From Synanceia verrucosa (Eukaryota; Chordata; Actinopteri; Perciformes; Synanceiidae), in the NCBI GenBank assembly GCA_029721515.1, contig CM056569.1, positions 11,488,007 to 11,552,006 of the forward strand: a stretch of DNA of 64,000 nt, in the 5' to 3' direction. This document shows positions 1 through 10,250 of this stretch, one piece after another. The stretch's first letter is position 1. Each line of letters begins with the position of its first letter. The notes beneath the pieces were generated by a model. The model had not been told where the DNA came from, ran no database searches, and was given only the letters and a program-made list of their open reading frames with translations. Position numbers and translations under genes: made by a program.

Positions 1-502
1 GTGTCTGTATCAATGAGAGGATCATCCACCCCTCTGAGATTAACTGATTGAGAAAGACGACCACGCGTGGCAACAACAGTCCTGCTTGTGATCAGCTCAC
101 GTAATGTGCGCTCTTTATGTGGCTTCAGATGGCAGAGGTCGTAGGCCTCCTCACTGAGCACCAGCGAGGCCTGTGCAAATGCAGTGGAAAGATAAAAATG
201 ACTGAGAAAGCAGTGCTTTCCTCAGGCTCAGAGGGCGTGAGTAATACCCCAGTTATAATTTAGAGCAGAGAATCGCATGCTGACAAAAGCAGCATATGTT
301 GTGTGAGTCAGTTCTGCGCTAAAGCTGAGAAAGGGGAAAAAAGAAAAGTTTCAGTCCCTACCTTCCAGCTCTCTTCCTTTACCCACCTTATTCCCCATCT
401 GGCCTTGCTACATCAACTCCACTCATTTTCTCTTTCACTCACCCTCTCCCCACGTCAACACCACCCCCTACGAGTGTTTTTATAGCAACACGGCAGTTAT
501 AC

Positions 503-670
503 CTTCCTTCCGATGGCACCACTTGGTTTATTGGGTGGGGGTGGCTCAAAGATCCTCTGCTGCTGCTGTGGAGGCAGCGTGGAATACAGTGGGATGATCT
601 TGATATCACCCACTTCAGGCCCCAGGTCGTCAACCTCCCTCTTGATTCGCTTGCAGGCTTCGTCAATTTC
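503..670 (-). CDS. dhx15: dhx15 exon 6 (RecA2)
   Basis: Reading inward from a TTTTAG acceptor, it encodes EIDEACKRIKREVDDLG, IKIIPLYSTLPPQQQQRIF and a Pro-rich PPPPNKPSGAIGRK end. Its 168 nt are 56 codons, and the donor is GTATAA. The expected next exon (starting VVVSTNIAETS in vertebrates) is not found in 1-502 and must lie off the left edge. Confidence 0.95.
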
Positions 671-3219
671 CTAAAAGATACAAGTGCAACAATTAATCTG
701 GGCGACGCTTGTGTACATAAACAGCACAAACCAAACTGAACGGCACCTGGATGAACAATGGCAGTGGATCTGGACGATAGGTGAAAGGTGCGGGGAGGCG
801 GCCAGGGGAAACCGTGGTTCCCTGCTACAGTACATTTGTTCTAACTATCGCTCCATCTGACAGAGGAAATTAAACCTGGACTGCAGTATGCTTCGCCGGG
901 CTCCCTGTGGCTCTGTTGTCAAATACAGCAATCATGGAAAACATGGACACGCACCCTTCCGAAAGCACACACACACACGCACCGGGCCAGACAGACTCAA
1001 ACAGGGTTCATTATTCCACAGTGCAGCATTGTAGAGGGGAATGTGAGATGAGACTGCAGCACTGATGCATAACCAGCGGCAAATCATGGCAGATCAGTTT
1101 AGTGAAGCTGAACGTTCTGGAGCCGGTGGGCTGGCAGACAGACAGAGGACCTGAGTAGCGCCAGGAATAAGAAAGCATGATAGTGAGTGCAGGGCTCTTT
1201 CTCTAAAGGCCTACCGGAATACAATATTAAATGTACTTAATATGCCGACATATTCCACAGGCACCCCCGCTTAGAATTCATCAACATAGATGTTTGCTGT
1301 TACCTCCCCGTATACACACATATGCATTTTTAATCATCATACTTGATGCTTGTAAGTAGTTTCTGGTATGGCCTAAAACAACGTAGAACAGCTTTTCATT
1401 TTCCAAGCAACTCCCGCTGTTCAGAACCATTTCCCTTGTTTAGCTTACAACAATCATTTACATTCTCATGAAGCAGCAGTTCCTATAGGCTTCACGTTAC
1501 AGCCTATACTGTTGCACCACCTACAGGCCCATGGGAGCAATGCAGGAGATTTTCCATAAGGTCATAATGAACAGGAAGCTAAATAACTTCCATGATGCTT
1601 ATAGGCATGCACACTTATTATTTAGTAGGCCACTAAAACATCCCATAAAACCTCTCAGACATTTGTGTTTCCTTTTCTTAAAAGCATCCTGTGCTGAGAT
1701 TAGTTGAAGTGGGACTGAAGTGGACTTCCATTGAACCACTGCGTGAAGCCAGTGACACTCGCCTTGACATAAGAAAGCACCACAGTGATGTTCCCTGTTT
1801 CCCTGCTGGACTGCAAGTGTGTTATTAGCCCTGTTGTCCCCTTGTTCATCGCATTAAGTCAAACCCTGCTGATGGCCATGTGCCTCTTAATCAACACGCT
1901 GACAAGTGGAAACGGTAAATCTGAATGGATTGGTGAAATTAGCCTGGGTATTAATAGCCTATCAAGCCTCTGGATGCAGCAGCTGCCATGGAGGAAAAAA
2001 AATGGACCTCTTTGCCAAAGCGCTGGAAGCAAGCTGGCTGTCTGTCCCTTAGGGACATCGAGACTGAGTGTGTTTGTGTGTGTCTGTGTGTGCACACATA
2101 GGGGGTGGTCGGCCAGCGATGGGAACCTGTCCACCAGCTCTCCCTGCGACCCCAGAAGCAACAATCTACAGCCAAGCTAATAACCGACACATTTAGGCAC
2201 TCCTCTTGACTAGCAAACAAATCCCCTGCCAATCCCCATGTTTTGATGTTAGCTGCTGAGGGGGAGGCTTAAATATTAGGACTTATCTTTGCTCAACAGC
2301 TGTGATAAGTTTTGACTTTCTTGTTTAGAGTTGGTGCTTCAGTTCTATTTGTCTGTGGAAGCGAAATATCTGGAAGAAAGAAAAAAAAAGGTGGAGGAGA
2401 CAGGCAGAGGGTCCTGCACATTCTGCTTTCGTCTGTTATAAATTAAAGAGATAAAAAGAGGCTATGGCTTTGGCTGTGGATCAGCCTCCCGATCATTAGT
2501 CTACATCAAAGTTGCTGGGAGACTGAAGAGGTTAAGAAGCGCTCGGGGGCGTGCTCAACACCCTTTGAACACCCATCTCTGCCAGACCTACCACACATTA
2601 ACTTCTTTAACCCAATTAGGAGGGGGTGATAATGAACACACTGTGGGAGTGCTCTCAGTAATGCCTTAGCTTGACACAGTGTGGAATGGGTGGAATATAA
2701 ATCAACAAATTACATCTAACTGCATGAGAAATGTTCAACACATTGCCTGCAAATAAACACGACTTTAAACATTCACAGGACCGACTTGGTGTTTCGAGCC
2801 ACTCGAGCAGTGGATACCACTGAATCTAAAATCAATTACCAGTCCTCGAAGGAGACCACTTCAAACACTGTGTCCTCCAATGACTTCATCCCCTCCGTAA
2901 CAAGCCGCATACTGATCCTGCTTTAGCAAATGAAAACTGACGTGAGGTGTACTGCCACAGTCGAGCTGATGTCGAGTGACAAATAATTACTGCTAATAAA
3001 CAACCCGTCACAGGGTGTGATTGGAGAAGTCAGAAAGACAAAACAATGTGAGAGCTCAAGATTCCTTGAGAAAAATTGGTAGCAATAAATACAGCAAGTC
3101 TGACATGTCTTGTAAATGTCCAGAGCAATCTGTAAACACCGTTCTGTCAGAGAATAACCATAACATCACTGGCTTCTCCTGTCCAATGATCAGGATGCTG
3201 AAACATTTGTTGGTCCTTT

Positions 3220-3269
<50 letters not shown>

Positions 3270-6200
3270 CACCCTGCTGTGACCAAATTCATCATTTGGG
3301 CATGAACCCTGCCCTCCATTACACATCAGTGGACAACATTTGCAGGGAGGGAAAAAATAATAAATGACTTAATTTCAGAGATTTGTGGGAAGGGCAGTAT
3401 CTGGGTCACTTTTTTTCTCCCTTCACTGTGCAAATCTTGGTGGTTCCCAAACAGGCACACGTGCGTGCATTAACATCTATCAAACAGAGGATTAATAATT
3501 TCCTGTGCAGAGGGCGCACGAGGGTGTGCTCATGACACCGTCTGTATGAGTAATCCATCTATGTAATTAGACTAATATGCAATCGTCACTTTGGGGATGT
3601 GTGAGATCTTTGCATAAGTTTAACTGAAACAAAATAACATTATTTAAGTGTTGAGTGCTGATAAATTAGCTGACTGACTGATTGTATTTATGTTGTGTTT
3701 GGAACTGTTAGTTTGACAGAAAATGTTCTGACATTTTTAAGTCTGGATGATGAACTAAAGGAATAACCAACTGATGCATCAATAATTAACTGTATAAAAA
3801 AAAAAGTTTTCCCGGTTTATAACATTTCACAAACAGAGATGCACCGATGGAGCAGCTGTGCCTGGAATTATTTTGGTCAGACCGCCTGAATATGCTGAGA
3901 AAATTGTTATCAGCCCATCTCTTAACAGAAACCTGGCTTTTGTACAACAACAGGGGAAAATTAGTGAAAGACGTTGAATTAAAAACACCTCTGGAATGGT
4001 ACCTCTTGTCCAGTGAGGAAGAGCAACACGTCGCCTTCGTCCGCCTCACACATGTGGATCTGGATCACTGTGCGGATGGCGGCCTCCAGGTAGTCCCGCT
4101 CAGGCTCGGGCGTGTAGAAAATCTCCACGGGGTGCGTGCGCCCGGGGATGGTGAGCAGTGGGCAGTTGTCAAAGTACACCTGGAACTTGCCGGCATCGAG
4201 CGTGGCGCTCATCACGATGACCTGGACAGAGAAGGGCGCAGGAAGAGGAGGTGTGAAGTGAGGGACAATGTATTCACAAAAGAGGTGAAAGGAAAGGTAA
4301 AACTAAAAGTTAAGACAGCAGAGTGCAAATGACTGCGATGGATCATGAGAGTGAGCACTTAAGTGTAGAATGAGTGCAGAACATTTTACATGGCTTGATG
4401 ATAATTGATGATCAGTACACATACTTAGTGGAAAAGGGTGCAACCAAATAGAGAACAGATGATGGCTGGCTAATGCTTTGAATCACAACGTATGTTGAGG
4501 ATGCTGGCATGAACCCAACATGGTGTCTATAGTGTAGAACTTGGCATTAAACTCCAAGTCACTGACCTACACAGAGCTATGACAGCCCTTGTTCCTGATG
4601 TTGGGTACACAATGTTCTCTCCAGAGCCATTAGATAGAGCGCATTAGGATTCTGATGGGGAAACGTGTCTCCCATTTTCAATCTCAAACATTTTCAGGGG
4701 CCAGTGTCTCGGCATTTCGCTTTACGCTCTGCAAGGCATCATAATTGCTCTTAATCAAGGCAAATTAAACTTTCAAATTTGGTAGGGGATAGGGATGAAG
4801 GGGATAGAGGGGTATGGGTGGATGATCATTCCCAGTAACCTAGACCTCATTTAACAGTCTGCGAACAACAATCTAACCTTTGATTCCACGCTGACAAACA
4901 ACTAGTCATTATCCATCTGCTTTATGAGAATGATGTCTGGCACAGTATGCCGATAAAACTTCTGCCTGCCTGCGTGCTCCCATCCACACCGACACATTGC
5001 TGTTCTCCCCCTGGTTGATTGGCTTAAAATGGGGCAGACTCGAAGAGCAATCTCCACTAGTGCCTCGGCACAGAATAGATGTGCATTTCTGAGCCCAGCA
5101 GCAACATTTCTCTTTCCTCAACAGATACACAGCTGTCACACATTGGGACACTGTCAGGAGGAAATGTGACAAAAGGGAGGAGTGACAGAAGAGGGACATA
5201 AACACTGGCTGTCACTGAATTCATCCTGCAGGAAGCCATGTTTAGAGTTTTAACAGTGCACTGAAGGCTTTAAGTGGGACATATTTGTGGAAACAAATCA
5301 GACTTCTGTCAAAGTACTTACAACACAAAGTCTGGGGATAACACAAACACTGAGCTTGATGTTCCAGAACAAACAGAGAATGTTGGTACAAGGTAAATAG
5401 TCACAATAAGATTTGGGGATATGCACTACCTCAAAAACGGCCTGCTATCAAAGGATTGCAATATGCACTCCTGAAACTAAGGTCATTAAGAAAGATGTTT
5501 GTTTTTAGAAAGAACAGTGAAGGATGAACCCATTATTTTACCTTGAGGTCAGCCCTCTGGCGGACCACCTCCTTGAGGACTCCCATGAGGATATCTGTGG
5601 CCAATGTGCGTTCGTGTGCCTCGTCCAAGATGATGACACCATAGCGCTCTAGCAGAGGATCATTCATGGCCTCCCGCAGCAACATTCCATCTGTCATGTA
5701 CCTGTGTGAATAGAAAATATACAAGCTTGTAGCATAAATACACTGTGCGTATGGATGTATGACTGTATGTATGTGTGTATAACACACACACACACACACA
5801 AAATATTGCCAAAAGTATTCGCTCACCCATCCAAATAATCAGAATCAGGTGTTCCAATCACTTCCATGGCCACAGGTGTATAAAATCAAGCACCTAGGCA
5901 TGCAGACTGCTTTTACAAACATTTGTGAAAGAATGGCTCGCTCTCAGGAGCTCAGTGAATTCCAACGAGGAACTGTGATAGGATGCCACCTGTGTAACAA
6001 ATCCAGTCGTGAAATTTCCTCGCTCCTAAATATTCCACAGTCAACTGTCAGCTGTATTACAATAACATGGAAGTGTTTGGGAACGACAGCAACTCAGCCA
6101 CAAAGTGGTAGACCACATAAACTGACGGAGCGGGGTCAGAGGATGCTGAGGCATATAGTGTGAAGAGGTCATCAACTTTCTGCAGAGTCAGTCACTACAG

Positions 6201-6666
6201 ACCTCCAAACTTCATGTGGCCTTCAGATTAGCTCAAGAACAGTGCACAGAGAGCTTCACGGAATGAGTTTCCATGGCCGAGCAGCTGCATCCAAGCCATA
6301 CATCACCAAGTGCAATGCAAAGTGTCGGACACAGTGGTGTAAAGCACGCCGCCACTGGACTCTAGAGCAGTGGAGACGTGTTCTCTCGAGTGAAAAATCA
6401 CACTTCTCCATCTGGCAATCTGATGGACGAGTCTGGGTTTGGCGGTTGCCAAGAGAACGATACTTGTCGGACTGCACAGGTGGCATCCTATCACAGTTCA
6501 CACTGGAATTCACTGAGCTCCTGAGAGCGACCCATTCTTTCACAAATGTTTGTAAAAGCAGTCTGCATGCCTAGGTGCTTGATTTTATGCACCTGTGGCC
6601 ATGGAAGTGATTGGAACGCCTGATTCTCATTATTTGGATGGGTGAGCGAATACTTTTGGCAATATA

Positions 6667-6697
<31 letters not shown>

Positions 6698-6846
6698 TGT
6701 GTGTGGGTGTGTGTATATATATACACACACACACACGCGCACACACATATATATACATATGTATGTATATATGTATATATACAGTATATATATGTGTGTA
6801 TATATATATATACACACATATATATACACACACATGTGTGTGTGTG

Positions 6847-6878
<32 letters not shown>

Positions 6879-7033
6879 TACACATGTATATATATGTGTA
6901 TATATACAGTATATACATACACATACATATGTGTATGTATATATATATATATATACACACACACACGTATATACACATACGTGTGTGTGTATATGTATGT
7001 ATATATATATATACATACATATACACACACGTG

Positions 7034-7075
<42 letters not shown>

Positions 7076-9828
7076 TAGCTATGTGTGAAATTAACACACA
7101 TTTCTTCTACAGATAAACTGCAGCTGAAGTAAGGCCCCTTGCAAGCTAAAGGCTCATTCCATTATCTACCTCTCCCAATACAGCGGCAGATTTGTCATTG
7201 GTTGTTATGCAGAACTATTTTCAAATAACCTTCTTACTTGAGTAGCGTCTTGGCAGAGCTGCAGTCCTCAAACCTGATGGAGTAGCCCACCTCTTGGCCC
7301 AGCATAACATCCATCTCATCAGCAACTCTCTGGGCGACGCTCATGGCCGCTACCCTCCTTGGCTGGGTACAGGCCACAGCTCTCTTTGCTCCCGGAATTG
7401 ACCGTACCATGTCCACACACCACTGAGGGATCTGGAAAACAGCACAAAAAAACAAGGGAGATGAATGCAAGACAGGTGATGTATGAGAAGAAATCAAATC
7501 ATCTAATGACAAATATACAATGACAATAAAAGATTTCACAGTACTATTACTATAACCTGCAAAGCAAATAACGATGAAAAGTACACCTGTAAACATTTTC
7601 ATTGATGCCATGTTTTTACCTCCAGGGCTAAAACAGAATTTGCTACGAGAGCCTTACTTCCACTCTATTAAGCTTGAGGTTTAGATGACTGCCCTTTTGA
7701 GACGATTCAAATCTTACTAGTCTTGAAATGTCATCCAATCAGAAGACCATAAAAGGCAAGATGACAGGTTTGGAAGAGCTAAACAAACATTTCACTGGCA
7801 GCATTTGAATATGTTATCAGTACTTAGAGGACCTGGCCCTCAAGCTGTTTGCTACCTCATCTTTACCTGACAGTAATTTAAGCTGTAACATTAGGAAGTG
7901 AATGCATTAGATTTTTTTGTGTGTCTGGAAAAATGTTTTCTAGGATTTCTGACAAGATTACACATCATCACATTTAAGAAGTGTTTATAAGACCTGTGTT
8001 CCCCTGATGAGGAGGAAGCTGTGGCTCAACCTGTGATCACAGATCATTCAACTTTAAATAAACAAAAAAAAAACTACACACTAAATTGGCTTCACAGATA
8101 ATCTCTTTAAAATGCATAATTTAAATGAAATTTTTACACACTTCAGACAATTAAAAATGTTCTTGGGGCAACCAACAACTGCCGTTTACCTGTGTGGTTT
8201 TTCCAGAGCCTGTCTCCCCCACCAGCACAAAACACTGGTTATGCATCAGGATGTCAGTGAAGCGCTCTCTGTATTCCCACACAGGCAGCTGCAGCCGCTT
8301 CTTCAGGATCTCGTAGTAGCGTGGCGTGTGGGGCAGGTTCGTGAAGGGGTTGATCTGCTGCTGAAAGGGAGATTGCTTCAAGAAGCCTCCACTGTCTGCA
8401 GCCAGGCTGTTGGACACCCCGGATGACTTCATGTTTCTGTCCCTGTCCCAGTCACGGTCTCGATCCCGGTCCCTAGACCGCTGATCGCGATTTCGCTCCC
8501 TGTCATGGTCACGTCTGTGTATAGGAAGATACAAGAAGTTAAGATCTGATGTAGCACTGGCACACAAATCTAACCCATTTAAACTTAACTAACTACAACG
8601 TAACTCCAAAATCCACGCACACACCCCCATCCAACAGAAATGACCAAACTGAACAATTCAGCTTTAGCAGTGGTAAAGATTAAAACAAATATATAAAGCA
8701 CGACACAGAACAGTTAACCAGTGTCAAGCTTGTTTGTTGAAATTCTTCAGGATGTGAACCATATAAACTCACACTATATATGTTAGCAGCAAGAAAGTTA
8801 TTTAGGGACACACACACACACACACACACACAGTTTTGAAATCCCATATATTTGACTTGATGACTGTCTGCATTTCTGCTATTCACGTCCTTGACAACAT
8901 GCTGCAGTATGCACATCAGATGATACGAGGCTCTGTTATTTGATCATAAACACACCTGACTTTATCGTTCACATCATGCATGCAATATTAATGTAAACTC
9001 TTCGTATTTTGCTTTTCAGTCTCGTTAGACGACAGCAGCGGCTCACACAGAGCAGTGACCCTGAGCGTACTCTCCGTGACTTTGACAACTGACGAGTACG
9101 GATGCTTCACCCTCACGTTAGCTCCAAGCATACCAGGTCTTATCCAAAAGCACAGGAACACTCAGCAATCGGTTAATATTGTCACGGAGTCATTACTTTT
9201 CCAGCAAGAGTTGACTGACTGACTCGGAGCAGTAATATGAGGCATGGCAGTGACATCTGAACAGGCTATCACATTTCAGCTAATAGGCTAGCATTAGCCC
9301 GGCTAAAGGTCCTGTAGGCAACTTTCCTTCTTCATTTTGTAAAAGCCACCGGTCAATACGAGCAATATATCAACATGACATGTTGACTTTGTCTCATGAA
9401 ATGCATGTCTTTCTTTTCTATTTAACACACGGAGCTTAACCTTAGCACTGGCTAGCATGTAGCCACATGTAAACAACAACAACACGCTTGCTACATGCTA
9501 GTTAAGTTGACCAAAGGGGCACTAGCCACTTTTTGGATCATTGCAGGACCTTATAAACCGATTACAACTCCATGCAAGGGCTGGTTATCCTGTCAGGAGA
9601 ACAAATATGTTTCCCATCCCCCGTCGGTGTTAACTTGTTACCTACACTTGTGCAGAGTTAGCGTTAGCACGGCTAGTTAGCAACAGGATAACAACAGAGC
9701 CTGCGGCTATCACAAACACTGCAACAGCAGGGTGCTTTTAGTAACGCTAATGTAACATACCCATCTGAGAGTCTCTTTTTACCATGTGAATTATCATCAC
9801 CCAAATCCAAACGATGTCGCTTGGACAT
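503..9828 (-). CDS. dhx15: dhx15, DEAH-box RNA helicase (5' six coding exons; 3' part off window)
   Basis: DHX15 (yeast Prp43) is a nuclear DEAH-box ATPase that dismantles spliceosomes and lariat-intron complexes and also acts in ribosome biogenesis, driven by G-patch partners. Six coding exons join in frame: 9761-9828, 8190-8514, 7238-7431, 5542-5701, 4003-4221 and 503-670, giving 378 residues of a protein usually near 800. Visible motifs are an RD-rich N-terminus, Walker A GETGSGKTT (about 122-130), TQPRR (153-157), DEAH (222-225), SAT (254-256) and FLTGQE at the end of exon 5. The C-terminal part of RecA2 (motifs V, VI) and the winged-helix, ratchet and OB domains are not in the window. 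All junctions are GT-AG. The N-terminus is shorter than I recall for mammals. Identity rests on near-exact agreement with the vertebrate DHX15 core. Confidence 0.97.
671..4002 (-). other. dhx15 intron 5
   Basis: This 3.3-kb intron between exons 5 and 6 holds a 47-bp perfect (TG)n tract at 3222-3268 and otherwise unremarkable AT-rich sequence. I see no exon, RNA gene or recognisable transposon. Confidence 0.7.
3222..3268. repeat. (TG)n microsatellite
   Basis: An uninterrupted dinucleotide tract of about 23 units inside dhx15 intron 5. Confidence 0.95.
4003..4221 (-). CDS. dhx15: dhx15 exon 5 (SAT motif to FLTGQE)
   Basis: It encodes VIVMSATLDAGKFQ (motif III), the GRTHPVEIFYTPEPERDY hinge into RecA2, and LLFLTGQE (motif IV). 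Its 219 nt are exactly 73 codons, bounded by AG and GT in phase 0. Confidence 0.96.
4222..5541 (-). other. dhx15 intron 4
   Basis: This 1.3-kb stretch separates dhx15 exons 4 and 5. I see no repeat, RNA gene or alternative exon that I can support. Confidence 0.6.
5542..5701 (-). CDS. dhx15: dhx15 exon 4 (DEAH box)
   Basis: It encodes YMTDGMLLREAMNDPLL and IILDEAHERT, with the Walker B DEAH motif, then the GVLKEVVRQRADLK helix. Its 160 nt restore phase 0. The Tc1-like insertion ends about 100 nt upstream of this acceptor. Confidence 0.96.
5782..5801. repeat. (CA)n microsatellite at left end of the Tc1 element
   Basis: About ten CA units lie directly outside the left terminus, mirroring the TG tract outside the right terminus. 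This suggests insertion into, or expansion from, a CA/TA-rich target. Confidence 0.85.
5803..6665 (+). mobile_element. Tc1-like DNA transposon, internally deleted and inactive
   Basis: The termini read TATTGCCAAAAGTATTCGCT inward on both sides, a common fish Tc1 family end. Transposase remnants lie on the plus strand. The N-terminal paired-type HTH starts about 5933 (MARSQELSEFQ, then SSLLNIPQSTVS) and is cut by an in-frame TGA near 6163. The start of the DDE domain follows (WCKARRHWTLEQWRRV, WQSDGRVWVWR). The rest of the DDE domain is missing. The right arm is an inverted copy of about 190 bp of the left, running past the TIR into the HTH-coding start. The element sits in dhx15 intron 3, antisense to the gene. 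Confidence 0.9.
5933..6460 (+). pseudogene. Tc1-like transposase remnant
   Basis: Family resemblance is clear in the HTH part (5933-6163) and in the early catalytic part (6242-6460). A nonsense codon near 6161 separates the two parts. The residues around the expected first catalytic Asp read SSEKSHF, so that Asp appears lost. The C-terminal half, including the other two acidic residues, is deleted. It is non-functional. Confidence 0.85.
6666..7070. repeat. Compound TG/CA/TA simple repeat, strongly palindromic
   Basis: About 400 bp of alternating TG, CA and TA blocks abut the right end of the Tc1 element and finish in (TA)n then (GA)n. Runs alternate in complementary order, so many nested inverted repeats can form. 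Several long open frames here are low-complexity artefacts. Confidence 0.93.
7238..7431 (-). CDS. dhx15: dhx15 exon 3 (motif Ia)
   Basis: It encodes IPQWCVDMVRSIPG, TQPRRVAAMSVAQRV and the GYSIRFEDC block of RecA domain 1. It ends AA|GTAAGA; the split Lys codon is completed by exon 4. A long TG/TA simple repeat begins about 170 nt past this donor. Confidence 0.96.
8190..8514 (-). CDS. dhx15: dhx15 exon 2 (RD-rich region and Walker A)
   Basis: The first part is an Arg/Asp repeat tract (RDRDRDWDRDR). It is followed by a short Ser/Gly/Gln linker and the conserved INPFTNLPHTPRYYEILKKR block that precedes the helicase core. The exon ends with GETGSGKTTQ, so the ATP-binding P-loop lies at its 3' edge. 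Its 325 nt leave the frame in phase 0. Confidence 0.95.
8810..8831. repeat. (CA)n microsatellite
   Basis: About 11 CA units in dhx15 intron 1. Confidence 0.9.
9304..9555. mobile_element. MITE-like element with inverted ends
   Basis: The left end reads TAAAGGTCCTGTAGG and the right end, reversed, reads ATAAGGTCCTGCAATG. These give short terminal inverted repeats around AAGGTCCTG about 245 bp apart. Inside, TAGCATGTAGC (9453-9463) is exactly inverted at 9490-9500. There is no coding capacity. It resembles non-autonomous fish elements, but the family is not certain. Confidence 0.5.
9761..9828 (-). CDS. dhx15: dhx15 coding exon 1
   Basis: The exon starts with ATG (A at -3) and encodes MSKRHRLDLGDD followed by a basic GKKR patch typical of the DHX15 N-terminus. 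It holds 22 codons plus 2 nt and ends at a GTATGT donor. The short DSN-like linker completes a Gly codon with exon 2. Confidence 0.93.
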
Positions 9829-10250
9829 CTTTCCACCTGCATCCGCAAAGACAGCGGCTTTAGCAGCTAATTATTCCATGCAGATTTTCACCAAAACACC
9901 AGCAAAATGGCGACCGGAAGCTCTTACCTCATCATTATTATCCTTGACAAAATTATTCGAAAGCAGCGATTTACTGTGACACACGGCGAGCACGTTGCAA
10001 AGAAAAAGACCCGGGTTTAGTGAGTCCTGCACATGATGCTGCTCAGGAACGCCTATCCCAGTGCCTGCAGATTCTACAGTGGTTTGGAGATGCGGTGCAG
10101 GATGCGGGAGGTCTGCTGCCTCTCGGTCGGGTCGGGATGATGATGTGCCCGCCAAACGCGCACAGACACTCCTGTTGCCTCGCCCCCTTCAGCTCCAGTG
10201 TCACTGCAGTGCGGGTAGGTCTGTTTTTTTTTTTTTATTTCCGGCAACAA
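9829..10250 (-). promoter_or_regulatory. dhx15 5' flank, likely CpG-type promoter and 5' UTR
   Basis: Sequence upstream of the dhx15 ATG becomes CpG-rich (for example ATGGCGACCGGAAG at 9907-9920, ACGGCGAGCACG near 9982, and GCCCGCCAAACGCG near 10150) before turning AT-rich beyond 10250. There is no TATA box at a convincing place. CCGGAAG is an ETS-type core common in housekeeping promoters. The transcription start is not determined. Confidence 0.5.

Larger units (their letters stand above)
8515..9760 (-). other. dhx15 intron 1
   Basis: This 1.25-kb first intron holds a short (CA)n run at 8810-8831 and a MITE-like inverted-repeat element near 9304-9555. No alternative first exon was recognised. 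Confidence 0.6.

Noticed and set aside
3847..4332. 161-codon plus-strand open frame
   Set aside because: It is the antisense shadow of dhx15 exon 5 and has no family resemblance.
6491..7116. Six overlapping long open frames on both strands rich in Cys/Val, Ile/Tyr and His/Thr
   Set aside because: They are translations of the TG/CA/TA simple repeat, with no real coding potential.
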